A DNA stretch of 64,000 nt from Rivularia sp963920925 (GCF_963920925.1 NZ_CAWUDI010000021.1:62001-126000), one strand, 5' to 3'; counted from the first letter of the stretch, positions 26,548 to 35,614 are shown. The notes: generated by a model not told the origin, from the letters alone. Made by a program: numbers and translations.

Positions 26548-26632
26548 TTTCAGTGAACAGTGAGCAGTGAGCAGTTATCAGTTAGAGTTAGCAGTTCATT
26601 ATTCACAACTAACAACTAACCACTATCAACTA
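26548..26632. repeat. Heptamer repeats (CAGTGAG / AACTAAC)
   Basis: GTGAACAGTGAGCAGTGAGC and ACAACTAACAACTAACC runs fill the spacer between two minus-strand genes. Confidence 0.8.
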
Positions 26633-26953
26633 TCAAGTTTTCTTGTAAATTGCACATAGCCGACTTGGTTTAAAAATCTTGGCTTTGAACATAAAATTAG
26701 GAGGTACGTTTAGAATTGCGTACTCTTCAGATTGATGATATTTCTCAAATTCCGCTGGCATTCCTTTTGGTGTAGTGCTGCTGTAAGGAACTGGCTGAAA
26801 TAATAATTCTGTAAATTCTACTTGTTCGCATTTTGACTGCTGACAAACCTGTTTTAAAAAGCTTTCGTTTGTTAACAGTTCAAATAAAGTTGCTTTAGCT
26901 TGTGGTTCTAGAGTGAAATTACTATCAAAATTTTGAATAATTTTTAAAGCCAT
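26633..26953 (-). CDS. Small protein of unknown function
   Basis: A 106-residue soluble protein starting MALKIIQNFDSNFTLEPQAK. It has two central cysteines (QVCQQSKCEQVE) and an aromatic, proline-containing C-terminal half (VPPNFMFKAKIFKPSRLCAI). I recognise no domain. The upstream spacer and the protein-like composition support a real gene. It is divergent from the peptidoglycan-binding protein gene. Confidence 0.65.
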   Translation of the reverse strand: MALKIIQNFDSNFTLEPQAKATLFELLTNESFLKQVCQQSKCEQVEFTELLFQPVPYSSTTPKGMPAEFEKYHQSEEYAILNVPPNFMFKAKIFKPSRLCAIYKKT

Positions 26954-27166
26954 ATCACAGATAATCTTGTACCTATAGAATTTTACGACTGATAAGTACG
27001 TTAAAGAAAGTTTTTGCAGCTAAAAATAATAAAGCTTAACAAGATATACGCCTTAAATAATTTGTGATCATTAAAAATAGTACCCTCCTGGGTACCAGAA
27101 TCTTTTCGTAATCTTATTGCTCTTTGTTGATGAATTGCTTAGTAAACACAAAACGGAGTCAAGATT

Positions 27167-27703
27167 ATGACAACTACTACAAGCAATCAACTCAACAAGC
27201 CAGTACTTAAAGTAGGTTCTACAGCTGAAACTGTCAAAGAATTGCAAAAGCTACTTTTAGACTACGGTATGTATGTATACCTTTATAATGATGGAGCTTG
27301 CGCTTTCCCTGCTGGCGCTGAGGCAATTGATGGTGTATTTGGTTCTGAAACAGAAAAAGCTGTAAAACTGTTTCAACACAAAATGTTTCTAGTTCAAGAT
27401 GGAATTGTTGGTAATAAAACTTGGCGATCGCTTTATAAGGGCACTCCTGTTGATATGCCTATATTGAAAAAAGGCAGCACCGGAGAATTGGTGAAGCAAA
27501 TGCAAGATCGTCTATTTACTGGCAATTACTACAGTGGTGGACTTACGATGAATAACCATGCTAGTAAAGTTGATGGAATTTTTGGTTCGCAAACAGAAGT
27601 AGCTATCAGAAATCTGCAACAAAACAATAGTTTACCTGTTGATGGAATTGTTGGCGATCGCACTTGGTTTGAGATTAGTAAGATTCAAACAGTTTTCTGT
27701 TAA
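27167..27703 (+). CDS. Protein with two peptidoglycan-binding (PG_binding_1) domains
   Basis: A 178-residue protein made of two PG_binding_1 repeats: residues about 14-85 (VLKVGSTAETVKELQKLLLD, IDGVFGSETEKAVKLFQ, DGIVGNKTWRSL) and about 95-170 (ILKKGSTGELVKQMQDRLF, VDGIFGSQTEVAIRNLQ, DGIVGDRTWFEI). No signal peptide is visible and no catalytic domain is attached. GGAG lies 11 bases before the ATG. Similar stand-alone proteins in cyanobacteria may leave by a non-classical route or bind other glycans. Confidence 0.9.
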   Translation: MTTTTSNQLNKPVLKVGSTAETVKELQKLLLDYGMYVYLYNDGACAFPAGAEAIDGVFGSETEKAVKLFQHKMFLVQDGIVGNKTWRSLYKGTPVDMPILKKGSTGELVKQMQDRLFTGNYYSGGLTMNNHASKVDGIFGSQTEVAIRNLQQNNSLPVDGIVGDRTWFEISKIQTVFC

Positions 27704-27777
27704 TTTTACGGATATTTACTGCTCTTGGTTAGGTAAGGTTTTATATGAAGTGAGCCACCATTGATAATAAATAAAAT

Positions 27778-27833
27778 GTTCGTAGTAGCGCTTCAGCGCC
27801 TCCGATAAGATGCGCTGAAGCGCTACTACGAAC
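27778..27833. repeat. REP-like perfect inverted repeat
   Basis: The left arm GTTCGTAGTAGCGCTTCAGC plus GC (27778-27799) and right arm GCGCTGAAGCGCTACTACGA plus AC (27812-27833) pair perfectly over 22 bp with a 12-base loop. It stands between convergent genes, before a normal terminator. Confidence 0.9.
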
Positions 27834-27849
27834 CCTTGAAATAAAGAAT

Positions 27850-27877
27850 AAAAAAACCCCCAACGTTGGGGGTTTTT
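27850..27877. terminator. Rho-independent terminator, bidirectional
   Basis: AAAAACCCCC-aacg-TTGGGGGTTTTT-type perfect hairpin with A and T tracts on both sides. It can end both the peptidoglycan-binding protein transcript (plus) and the ctaCDE transcript (minus). Confidence 0.9.
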
Positions 27878-27904
27878 ATGAAATATTTGAAGTAAAAAAA
27901 ATAC

Positions 27905-28528
27905 TTAAAGCAGATACAGAATCCCAAAAAGCACAATCCAAATCACGTCAACAAAGTGCCAATATAATTCAGCAGCTTCGATACCGAAATGATGTTGGTC
28001 GCTGTAGTGATTCTGTTTGCGCGATCGCCACAATACGGCTAATATTGCTAAAACTCCGACGGTAACGTGCAATCCGTGGAAACCTGTCAACACGTAAAAT
28101 GCACTAGCAAATAAATTGGTTGTTAAACCGAATTCTAGATGCTTGTATTCGTAAATTTGACCGCACAAAAAGATAATTCCCATCACAGCGGTGATAGCAA
28201 ACCACATTTGCATTCCCCGCACGTTGTTCTTTTTAATCGCGGAATCGGCATTGTGGATTACAAAACTACTAGAAATTAGAATTATTGTGTTGATACCGGG
28301 GAGCAATAATTCTAACTCTGGTGTACCTGCGGGGGGCCATTCGGTTAAGGTAGAGCGGAAAGCAAAGTATGCACCGAACATACCCAAGAAAATCATTCCT
28401 TCAGCAACAAGAAATACAACTAATCCAAACAGACGATGGTCTGGATGTTCCGCGTGTTGTGCTTCTACGGTATCTGCACGATGGTGATTTTGTTCTGTTT
28501 TTGCTGGATCGATTGCTGAACTTTGCAT
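27905..28528 (-). CDS. ctaE: Cytochrome c oxidase subunit III
   Basis: A 207-residue membrane subunit of aa3-type cytochrome c oxidase with five or more helices. Typical stretches are GLVVFLVAEGMIFLGMFGAY, NTIILISSSFVIHNAD, FYVLTGFHGLHVTVG and EAAELYWHFVDVIWIVLF. It is the last gene of the ctaC-ctaD-ctaE operon, but a 255-bp spacer with a large inverted-repeat element separates it from ctaD. The terminator at 27850-27877 follows. Confidence 0.96.
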   Translation of the reverse strand: MQSSAIDPAKTEQNHHRADTVEAQHAEHPDHRLFGLVVFLVAEGMIFLGMFGAYFAFRSTLTEWPPAGTPELELLLPGINTIILISSSFVIHNADSAIKKNNVRGMQMWFAITAVMGIIFLCGQIYEYKHLEFGLTTNLFASAFYVLTGFHGLHVTVGVLAILAVLWRSRKQNHYSDQHHFGIEAAELYWHFVDVIWIVLFGILYLL

Positions 28529-28561
28529 AAATTTTTAATTGATTAAGAGGGATTTATTTTG

Positions 28562-28762
28562 AAACCTCACCCCTCTCCCTTAGTGAGGCTACAGTATACA
28601 CACAAATAAAAGGGGGGTTTCATAACGTTTCGATCCCCCCTAACCCTTAAAAAGGGGGGAATCGGAGTTAAAGTCCCCCAATTTAGCGGGGGATTTAGGG
28701 GGATAGAGGCGAGATGTGTGTACACCGTAGCTTACTAAGGAGAGGGGACGGGATGAGGTTTT
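28562..28762. repeat. 201-bp inverted-repeat element between ctaD and ctaE
   Basis: The outer arms AACCTCACCCCTCTCCCTTA (left, to about 28603) and its imperfect complement ending GGACGGGATGAGGTTT (right, 28715-28761) pair over about 45 bp and include TACACACA/TGTGTGTA. The interior holds G-rich/C-rich repeat units (CCCCCCTAACCC, AAAAAGGGGGGA, AGCGGGGGATTTAGGGGGA). It is non-coding and lies inside the ctaCDE transcription unit. Confidence 0.75.
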
Positions 28763-28783
28763 TGCATTAATTAACTAGCTTTA

Positions 28784-30517
28784 TCACGCTTCAGCCGCGA
28801 TCGCCGGATACGATTCATCTGGATCGCTGGTTTTTGGTGCTGGAGATTTGGCATTACCGAAGGGATCGTCGGTATGTGATAAGCCTACAACTTGTTTCGC
28901 TCTTTCGGTTCCGTATTCGTAAGGTCCGATAAGTAAGAACGGATGTGACTCAAAGTTTTCTATTGCTGGTGGTGAAGTGGTCATCCATTCCAATGTCAAG
29001 GAATCCCAAGGATTATTATTGGCTTTTTTCCCAGCCCTCCAACTCCAAAGCACGTTGATGATGAAGGGTAATGTGGATACTGCCAAAATGTATGAACCGT
29101 AGGTACAAAATTCGTTAATGGCAGCAAATTTGGGGTCATACATGGCGATACGGCGATTCATACCCATCAAACCCAATTGGTGCATCGGTAAGAAGGTCAT
29201 GTTCATACCGACAATTGTTAGGGCAAAATGAATTCTACCCAAGGTTTCATTAACCAATCGTCCGGTAATTTTGGGGAACCAGTGGTAATAACCGGCAAAA
29301 ATTCCTAAAACCGAACCGCCGAATAACACGTAGTGCAAGTGTGCAACGACAAAATATGTATCGTGGACGTGGATATCAAAAGGCACCGCAGCCAACATTA
29401 CGCCACTGATACCGCCAATCACAAAGATACCTAAAAAGCCCATTGCAAAAAGCATCGCGCTGTTGAGACGGATTTTTCCACCCCACATTGTAGCCAACCA
29501 GCTAAATATTTTAATACCAGTAGGTACGGCAATCACCATAGTGGTAATCATGAAGAACATCCGCAACCAACCAGGAATACCGCTGGTAAACATATGGTGC
29601 GCCCAAACAATCAAACCCAAAAAGCTGATTGCTAAAGAAGAATAGGCGATCGCCTTATAACCAAAAATCGGTTTGCGCGAATGAGTCGGAATTACTTCAG
29701 AGATTACCCCGAAGAAAGGCAAAATCATGATGTAAACCGCAGGGTGCGAGTAAAACCAGAACATATGCTGGTAAACTACTGGATTACCACCGCCAGTTGG
29801 GTTGAAAAATGCGGTTCCAGCAATTAAGTCAAAAGAAAGTAGAATTAGTGCGCCTGCTAACACTGGAGTTGAAATTAAAACCAGTGCCGAGGTAGCCAAC
29901 ATTGCCCAGCAGAATAATGGTAATTGATGAAAACCGATACCTGGGGCACGCATTTTCAACAAAGTTACCAGAAAATTGATGGCACCCAAAATTGATGAGG
30001 TACCCAGCAGCAGGATACTACCAATCCAAATCGCCTCACCCACCTGCCCGGTAACTAAACTCAATGGAGGGTAAGAAGTCCAACCGGCATCTGGTGCATC
30101 GCCAACTAGCAAACTGCTAATTAGCAATATGCCAGAAGGAGGAACCATCCAGAAAGCGAGGGCATTTAATTTAGGAAAAGCCATATCTTCAGCCCCAATC
30201 ATCAAGGGAATCAGATAATTAGCAAAACCCGCACCCGCTGGCACAATCCACAGAAAAATCATGATTGTAGCGTGCAGCGTAAACAAACTATTGTAAATTT
30301 CGGGAGTTACAAAGTCCGAAGCAGGAGTCCGTAATTCAGTGCGAACTAAATCCGCCATTACACCGCCGATACAGTAAAAAATGAATGTAGTAACTAGGTA
30401 CTGAATCCCAATCACTTTATGGTCGGTATTAAAAGTAAAATACTCCCACCATTTTCTCTGCCGATTATGTGAAGCATCAGCCGTATGGTTGGTTTGTTCC
30501 ATCTGTGCTTGTGTCAT
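28784..30517 (-). CDS. ctaD: Cytochrome c oxidase subunit I
   Basis: A 577-residue heme-copper oxidase catalytic subunit with 12 or so membrane helices. Copper and heme ligands sit in YNSLFTLHATIMIFLW, WFYSHPAVYIMILPFFGVIS (His-Pro with the crosslinked Tyr), WAHHMFTSG and HDTYFVVAHLHYVLFGG. It reduces oxygen to water using electrons from cytochrome c or plastocyanin and pumps protons. The C-terminal tail is soluble. Gene order ctaC-ctaD-ctaE is the standard cyanobacterial arrangement. Confidence 0.98.
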   Translation of the reverse strand: MTQAQMEQTNHTADASHNRQRKWWEYFTFNTDHKVIGIQYLVTTFIFYCIGGVMADLVRTELRTPASDFVTPEIYNSLFTLHATIMIFLWIVPAGAGFANYLIPLMIGAEDMAFPKLNALAFWMVPPSGILLISSLLVGDAPDAGWTSYPPLSLVTGQVGEAIWIGSILLLGTSSILGAINFLVTLLKMRAPGIGFHQLPLFCWAMLATSALVLISTPVLAGALILLSFDLIAGTAFFNPTGGGNPVVYQHMFWFYSHPAVYIMILPFFGVISEVIPTHSRKPIFGYKAIAYSSLAISFLGLIVWAHHMFTSGIPGWLRMFFMITTMVIAVPTGIKIFSWLATMWGGKIRLNSAMLFAMGFLGIFVIGGISGVMLAAVPFDIHVHDTYFVVAHLHYVLFGGSVLGIFAGYYHWFPKITGRLVNETLGRIHFALTIVGMNMTFLPMHQLGLMGMNRRIAMYDPKFAAINEFCTYGSYILAVSTLPFIINVLWSWRAGKKANNNPWDSLTLEWMTTSPPAIENFESHPFLLIGPYEYGTERAKQVVGLSHTDDPFGNAKSPAPKTSDPDESYPAIAAEA

Positions 30518-30619
30518 AAAAATTGTTGTTAGTTGTTAATTGTTAGTTATTAGTCGTTTCAATAACTTCTAATTCCTAACTTGCTTAAAGACGTAGCAAT
30601 ACGCCTCGCCTCTACAAAA

Positions 30620-31636
30620 CTAATTGTGAATTTGATGTAACATTTCTGAAGATATTCCCATCTCACTGGTATAGTGAGCAAGAAATTCATCCGCTGATTG
30701 TTCTGCGGGGTTAACAGCAACTGCCTGATTAAACGTTTCTTTGCTTGCAACTTGCTGTTCTTTGATCCAATTATCAAAATCTTCTGGTGTTTGAACAACA
30801 ACAGTTGCATTCATTGCACCATGATAAGGGCCGCAAAGTTCGGCACAAATCAACTTATAATCGCCTGCGACTTGGGGCGTAAAGCGAAGTTCTGTTTGTC
30901 TACCTGGAATTAAATCTTGCTTAAGGCGAAATTCCGGTACCCAGAAAGCGTGAATTACATCGTTTGCTGTCATATCAAGGTAAACTTCTTTACCAATGGG
31001 AACGTGTAATTCACCAGTCATTACGCCACTTTCGGGATAGTTAAATAGGAAAGCATACTGCAAACCAGTTACCTTCACAACTAAATCGGGTTGCGTCCCT
31101 TGATTTTCAGGAGTAGCGCCCAAACTAGGAGAAACTATACCCGTACCGGGAGCGTTTTCTGTATCGGGAAGTTGGTCGATATTTCTAACATCAGAAGCAT
31201 CATCCAAAGTTGCTGCAATAGCTGCCCCAGGCATTGATGTTGCTTGTGGAGCTATAGGAGATTCATGAACCGCATGAGATCCAAACCCACCTATCTCGTT
31301 GTATACATCAAAGCTATAAACAGAAATACCTAAAACAATGATAGCGGGAATTGCCGTCCAAAGAATTTCTAACGGCACATTGCCATGAATCGGCTCAGCA
31401 TCAGTATCATCTCCCTTACGGCGACGATACTTGATGGCACTAAAAATCAAAACTCCTTCAACGATGAGAAATATACCCACAGAAACGGTCATCATCGTAT
31501 TGAACAAGCCATCCACCAAAAAAGCTTCATCCGAAGCGGCAGTAGGCAATAGACCATGATTTTGACCGAGCCAAAAACTGGCTGCTGTCAGCACGATACC
31601 AACTAATAACGTCCAAATTGTACTTGGAATATTCAC
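30620..31636 (-). CDS. ctaC: Cytochrome c oxidase subunit II
   Basis: A 338-residue subunit II. It has an N-terminal membrane hairpin (about residues 8-28 and 48-70, plus ILWTAIPAIIVLGISVYSF) and a periplasmic cupredoxin domain with the binuclear CuA ligands: His in DVIHAFWVPEF and LICAELCGPYHGAMNATV (Cys-x3-Cys, His, Met). It accepts electrons from the soluble donor. A long Ala/Pro-containing insert (about 140-190) precedes the cupredoxin core. It is the first gene of ctaCDE. Confidence 0.97.
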   Translation of the reverse strand: MNIPSTIWTLLVGIVLTAASFWLGQNHGLLPTAASDEAFLVDGLFNTMMTVSVGIFLIVEGVLIFSAIKYRRRKGDDTDAEPIHGNVPLEILWTAIPAIIVLGISVYSFDVYNEIGGFGSHAVHESPIAPQATSMPGAAIAATLDDASDVRNIDQLPDTENAPGTGIVSPSLGATPENQGTQPDLVVKVTGLQYAFLFNYPESGVMTGELHVPIGKEVYLDMTANDVIHAFWVPEFRLKQDLIPGRQTELRFTPQVAGDYKLICAELCGPYHGAMNATVVVQTPEDFDNWIKEQQVASKETFNQAVAVNPAEQSADEFLAHYTSEMGISSEMLHQIHN

Positions 31637-32078
31637 GGTTAATAACAGTTAACGGATTTACTAGATTATTTAAGAACTACCCACATACTAAGTTAGTGTA
31701 GGCAATTAGCATTGAGTGTAACAAGTAAAAATCTTTATTATTTTTTATGCTAGTTGTTAGTGGTTAGTTGTTAGTGGTTACGAGTAAATAATTATCTTTT
31801 TCTCCTTGTCTCCTTGCCTCCTTGTCCCCCCATCTCCCCATCTCCCCATCTCCCTCTCTCCCCCCTCTACCCCCTCTACCCATCCCCAATTACCAATTCA
31901 TCACAACCTAAAAAATCTCTAAAGCTTTGGGCTACATTTTTGATTCCCGATCCAGAGTATAAGTAAAGGGTTATTTCCAATCTTCGTGTTTGCGCTAGGG
32001 TGGAGATGAGTTGATACGCGATTCAAGAGATGAAAATGTTATAGCTCGAATTTTCGGGCATAAGAGAAGGTACAGTTG
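31637..32078. repeat. Divergent ctaC/ctaA promoter region containing tandem short repeats
   Basis: The 442-bp spacer between divergent ctaC and ctaA. About 31747-31880 consists of TTAGTTGTTAGTGG, CTCCTTGTCTCCTTG and CCCCATCTCCCCATCTCC repeats. The non-repeat parts on either side (31637-31745 and 31890-32078) must hold the promoters; I cannot point to a specific regulatory site. Confidence 0.7.
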
Positions 32079-33053
32079 ATGAGCCAATTTGTTTTAGAAC
32101 AACAGTCGGGAGTTGCGACAACACAGCAACAATCCCAAAAAGATAAAATTCGTCGTCTCGTGTGGAAAATGGCGATCGCTACTTTGATTTTGATGGCGAT
32201 CGGTAGCGCTACCCGCGTGATGAATGCTGGACTTGCTTGTCCAGATTGGCCGCTTTGCTATGGGGAACTTGTGCCGACTAAACAAATGAATTTCCAAGTT
32301 TTCCTAGAATGGTTTCACAGACTGGATGCGTCACTAATTGGGTTTAGTGCCATATTTTTAGTAGGAACATCTTGGTGGAATCGTCGTTCGTTACCCAAAT
32401 GGCTGCCTTGGGCTTCTACGTTTGCGCTGTTTTTAATTGTTTTCCAAGGTATTTTGGGAGGACTTACCGTTACTCAGCTTTTGCGGTTTGATATTGTTAC
32501 CGCTCATTTGGGAACGGCATTATTTTTCTTCATAACTTTACTGGTTATTGGTACGGCACTTACACCTTACAAAGCAACGGGACAAGGTGGTAAGTTACCT
32601 GCAATATCCCTTATCGCTAGCGTTTTAGTTTATTTACAAAGTCTGTTAGGTGCCCTGGTAGGTTCGCGCTGGGCTGTACATCAATGCTTTGGAGGGAATC
32701 AACTTTGTACCGTTATGTATACACATATTTTCGGTTTATTGCCGCCAACTATCGCGACATTAGCTTTAGTATTTGTGTCATGGCGCACCCCAGCACTACA
32801 TCCAGCCTTACGGAACTTAGCAAATATTGCCGGTGGGTTACTAATATTACAGATTATTTTAGGATTTGCCACCTTCCGTTTACACCTACAAGTAGAACCT
32901 CTAACCGTCACACATCAGTTGATTGGAGCTTCCTTATTAGGTGCATTAGTTGTTTTCACAGTACTTGCAATCCGCGATTGGATGGACACCCGCAGTATTT
33001 CCGGTTACAACCAAGAGTTGAATTCATCTGCTACAAGTGATGTTAGTTGTTAG
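32079..33053 (+). CDS. ctaA: Heme A synthase (CtaA/Cox15)
   Basis: A 324-residue, eight-helix membrane enzyme that oxidises the C8 methyl of heme O to make heme A for the oxidase. Typical stretches are GSATRVMNAGLACPDWPLCY, MNFQVFLEWFHRLDASLIGF (heme-ligand His), FDIVTAHLGTALFF and LTVTHQLIGASLLGALVV. The ATG at 32079 is preceded by AGAGAAGG; a TTG one codon upstream is in frame but less likely. It pairs with ctaB downstream. Confidence 0.95.
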   Translation: MSQFVLEQQSGVATTQQQSQKDKIRRLVWKMAIATLILMAIGSATRVMNAGLACPDWPLCYGELVPTKQMNFQVFLEWFHRLDASLIGFSAIFLVGTSWWNRRSLPKWLPWASTFALFLIVFQGILGGLTVTQLLRFDIVTAHLGTALFFFITLLVIGTALTPYKATGQGGKLPAISLIASVLVYLQSLLGALVGSRWAVHQCFGGNQLCTVMYTHIFGLLPPTIATLALVFVSWRTPALHPALRNLANIAGGLLILQIILGFATFRLHLQVEPLTVTHQLIGASLLGALVVFTVLAIRDWMDTRSISGYNQELNSSATSDVSC

Positions 33054-33160
33054 TGGTTAGTGGTTAGTTGTTAGTTGTTAGTTGTTAATTGTTAATTGTT
33101 AATTGTTAATTAGTAACTGCTCACTGTTCACTGCTCACTGATAACTGAAAAGTTCGACGC
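33054..33160. repeat. Heptamer tandem repeats between ctaA and ctaB
   Basis: TTAGTTGTTAGTTGTTAG and GTTAATTGTTAATTGTTAAT runs followed by CTCACTGTTCACTGCTCACT. Seven-base units predominate. Confidence 0.9.
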
Positions 33161-33222
33161 TAACAGCCTTTAAAGGCAAAAACAGCATATAAATTGTTAA
33201 AAAATAAGGAACGATTACCAAG

Positions 33223-34179
33223 ATGATTGAGACAAATGTCTCTCCACGACATTCGACGTTTTTACAAGTTATTCAAAGTTACTACCAGCTAACTAAACCT
33301 CGCATTATCCCTTTGCTGCTGATTACCACTGCTGGAAGTATGTGGATAGCTGCATCGGGAGAAGTAAATCCTATATTGTTATTAGTAACTCTTGCTGGTG
33401 GTACTTTGGCAGCTGCTAGCGCCCAAACAATCAATTGTATTTACGATCGCGATATTGATTACGATATGGAGCGTACCCGACATCGCCCCATTCCATCTGG
33501 TAGAGTACAACCTCGCGATGCTTTAATTTTTGCCATAGTTTTAGCTGTAGCTTCTTTTGCGCTGCTGAGTATATTTGCTAATTTGCTTTCTGCTTTCTTG
33601 GCAATGTCTGGGATTGCTTTTTACTTGCTAATTTACACCCATTGGCTAAAGCGCAATAGCACTCAAAATATTGTGATTGGGGGAGCAGCAGGAGCAATTC
33701 CCGCTTTAGTTGGTTGGGCTGCTGTGACTGGTACTTTAAGTCCAACTGCCTGGTTATTATTTGGTATTGTCTTTGTTTGGACACCACCACACTTCTGGTC
33801 TTTAGCATTGATGATTAAGGATGATTACGCATCGGTAAACGTGCCAATGCTACCAGTAGTTGCTGGAGAAGAAGCAACAGTTAAGCAAATTTGGTGGTAC
33901 ACCCTTGTAACTGTAGCAGCAACGTTTTTACTGGTTTATCCTTTGCATTCACTAGGGATTATTTACGCTACTATTGCTTTGGGTTTGGGAGCGGTATTTA
34001 TTCGTAAAGCGTGGCAATTATTACAAAATCCCAAAGATCGCAGTTCGGCTAAAGGAATGTTTCTTTATTCCATTTCTTACATGATGTTGTTGTGTTTGGG
34101 TATGGTAATTGACAGTCTACCTGTAACACATCGCGTTGTAAGTTTTGTCGGCGATAAATTTAGTTTATTAGTTGGCTGA
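33223..34179 (+). CDS. ctaB: Protoheme IX farnesyltransferase (heme O synthase)
   Basis: A 318-residue UbiA-superfamily membrane enzyme that adds a farnesyl group to heme B to make heme O. The two Asp-rich, Mg-binding motifs are NCIYDRDIDYDMERTRHRP and the LALMIKDDYASVNVPMLPV loop. It acts before ctaA in heme A synthesis. It is preceded by the heptamer repeats and followed by a hairpin terminator at 34215-34244. Confidence 0.97.
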   Translation: MIETNVSPRHSTFLQVIQSYYQLTKPRIIPLLLITTAGSMWIAASGEVNPILLLVTLAGGTLAAASAQTINCIYDRDIDYDMERTRHRPIPSGRVQPRDALIFAIVLAVASFALLSIFANLLSAFLAMSGIAFYLLIYTHWLKRNSTQNIVIGGAAGAIPALVGWAAVTGTLSPTAWLLFGIVFVWTPPHFWSLALMIKDDYASVNVPMLPVVAGEEATVKQIWWYTLVTVAATFLLVYPLHSLGIIYATIALGLGAVFIRKAWQLLQNPKDRSSAKGMFLYSISYMMLLCLGMVIDSLPVTHRVVSFVGDKFSLLVG

Positions 34180-34214
34180 GGGTTAGTTGAATTAAGCTTA
34201 GAGTTAAATTATCG

Positions 34215-34244
34215 AAACCGGGCTTATTAGTAAGTCCGGTTTTT
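34215..34244 (+). terminator. Rho-independent terminator after ctaB
   Basis: AAACCGGGCTTA-ttag-TAAGTCCGGTTTT hairpin followed by T residues, 36 bases after the ctaB stop. It is well placed to end the ctaAB transcript. Confidence 0.8.
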
Positions 34245-34308
34245 GAATGAGTAATTTTTTCGACTTATTTCATACCCACCTGATTCTGTTCGTAGTTTGG
34301 AAAGTATC

Positions 34309-34415
34309 CGGCGGTTAAAACCGCTACTACACAAGCGAAGTCTACCTGCGTAGACTAATAAATTCTAAACCCGTGTAGACGGGTTTTGCTTGTGTAGACG
34401 CGGTTTCAACCGCCA
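34309..34415. repeat. REP-like palindromic repeat cluster
   Basis: Nested inverted arms: GGCGGTTaAAACCGC...CTACACAAGC on the left pair with GCTTGTGTAGACGCGGTTTC and AACCGCC on the right. The centre holds GTCTACCTGCGTAGAC and AAACCCGTGTAGACGGGTTT hairpins. It is non-coding and sits between convergent genes. Confidence 0.85.
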
Positions 34416-34425
34416 AGTCTAGTAT

Positions 34426-34806
34426 TTAATTAGACTTTTCAAACATCCTCTGAGCAGATTTGTATCCCACAGCATACGCTCGCATGGTGATAAATCGCTG
34501 CTGTTTTCCATCAACAAGTTTTTTAAAGGCATTTGCAGATAAATGAGCATCGTGCTGCAAACAATATTTTCTCAATATTTCTAGATTCTCATCTGCTGAC
34601 AAAATCACTTTGACATGAAACTCGAAATAATTAGTCTTCGGTAATCTTTGCACTTCAATATCTGAAATCGGGATATCTCGATTACTCAACATCGCTTCAA
34701 TTTTGGTGCGAGTAATTTTGAAATCTGCATTAACTATATTTTGGACTATTTGATTTATTTTTTGTAGTACATCCCGAAAACTGCCGTGATGATAAGATGC
34801 TGTCAT
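34426..34806 (-). CDS. Small protein of unknown function
   Basis: A 126-residue soluble protein starting MTASYHHGSFRDVLQKIN. The central part (PKTNYFEFHVKVILSADENL) looks like alternating strands and is followed by a helix with several His/Lys residues (QHDAHLSANAFKKL) and ITMRAYAVGYKSAQRMFEKS. I recognise no domain. The frame is clean, flanked by repeat elements on both sides. Confidence 0.65.
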   Translation of the reverse strand: MTASYHHGSFRDVLQKINQIVQNIVNADFKITRTKIEAMLSNRDIPISDIEVQRLPKTNYFEFHVKVILSADENLEILRKYCLQHDAHLSANAFKKLVDGKQQRFITMRAYAVGYKSAQRMFEKSN

Positions 34807-34850
34807 CGGTTGGAAACAACTTACACCTTGAGGAAGTTCTATAAAAACTT

Positions 34851-35022
34851 ACATCTTGCACCATTTTCAACAACCGCCTTGGAATAAATTCCCAGGCTCA
34901 AAAATAAAGTCTGATAAATCAGACTGGGCATGGCTTTTAGTGCGTTTTAACGTACTTTGTATATTAGCCTGGAAATTTATTTCAAGGCGGAATTCGGGCT
35001 TAACGAGAATGGTGCAAGATGT
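34851..35022. mobile_element. 172-bp MITE-like element with nested inverted repeats
   Basis: The outer ends ACATCTTGCACCATT (34851-34865) and AATGGTGCAAGATGT (35008-35022) are perfect 15-bp inverted repeats. Inside, CCGCCTTGGAATAAATTCCC and AGGCT pair with AGCCTGGAAATTTATTTCAA and GGCGG. It has no coding capacity. It lies upstream of the small minus-strand gene and of hicB. Confidence 0.85.
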
Positions 35023-35371
35023 GAGATAAAAACGCATTTAACGCTTAAGTTTTGGCAAAATTGGTCACATTTTTCTTTTGATGCGAGATTTATTGCGTTT
35101 ACGGTAATATGCGCTTCAAATGAACCTTTATAACTGGGTTGCATCAGCTAGTAAAAGGGTGGAATGCAAGCTTTGTAATTTGGTAATGAGATTTTTATAT
35201 ATTTTTTTTATGTATTATTTGTTGTAGTGCAAAAGAGCGTGTAATGGCAAATTCGTATGAGTAACGACTAGACAAACAGCTTCATTTGAAAAACTGCTTA
35301 TCATAAAAAGGTATGGCAATTGTTCTTAAATTTTGTAAGTTTGTAAGTAAATATAAAGGCTGTGACAGTTT
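35023..35371. other. Intergenic region upstream of hicB
   Basis: About 350 bases without coding or RNA signal that I can recognise. It should hold the hicBA promoter, normally autoregulated by HicB. Confidence 0.4.
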
Positions 35372-35614
35372 ATGTTAACAGAATACATTTATCGAGCAAT
35401 GCGTAAAGCAAGCTACGAGTTGCTCGAAGACGGAACTTTCTATAGCGAAATCGTTGATTGTCAAGGCGTTTGGGCGAATGCTTCGACATTAGAAGCCTGT
35501 AGAGAAGAATTGCAAGATGCTTTGGAAGGTTGGATAATTTTAGGACTACGTTTAAATCATACTTTACCAGTTATAGATGATATTGATTTAAATTCGATAA
35601 AAGAGGTTGCCTAA
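35372..35614 (+). CDS. hicB: HicB family antitoxin
   Basis: An 80-residue HicB-like protein with the partial RNase H fold: TEYIYRAMRKASYELLEDGT, EIVDCQGVWANASTLEACRE and a C-terminal LQDALEGWIILGLRLNHTLP. It neutralises HicA mRNA interferase. Its stop overlaps the hicA start by one base (TAATG), indicating translational coupling. The order hicB-hicA is common in cyanobacteria. The protein ends without an extra DNA-binding domain. Confidence 0.88.
   Translation: MLTEYIYRAMRKASYELLEDGTFYSEIVDCQGVWANASTLEACREELQDALEGWIILGLRLNHTLPVIDDIDLNSIKEVA

Noticed and set aside
30559..30810. Minus-strand frame overlapping the 3' end of ctaC
   Set aside because: It lies out of frame within ctaC, which is a full and recognisable gene.
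33040..33160. CRISPR-like regular repeats
   Set aside because: The units are seven bases long and directly adjacent with no unique spacers, and no cas genes are present. They are tandem short repeats.
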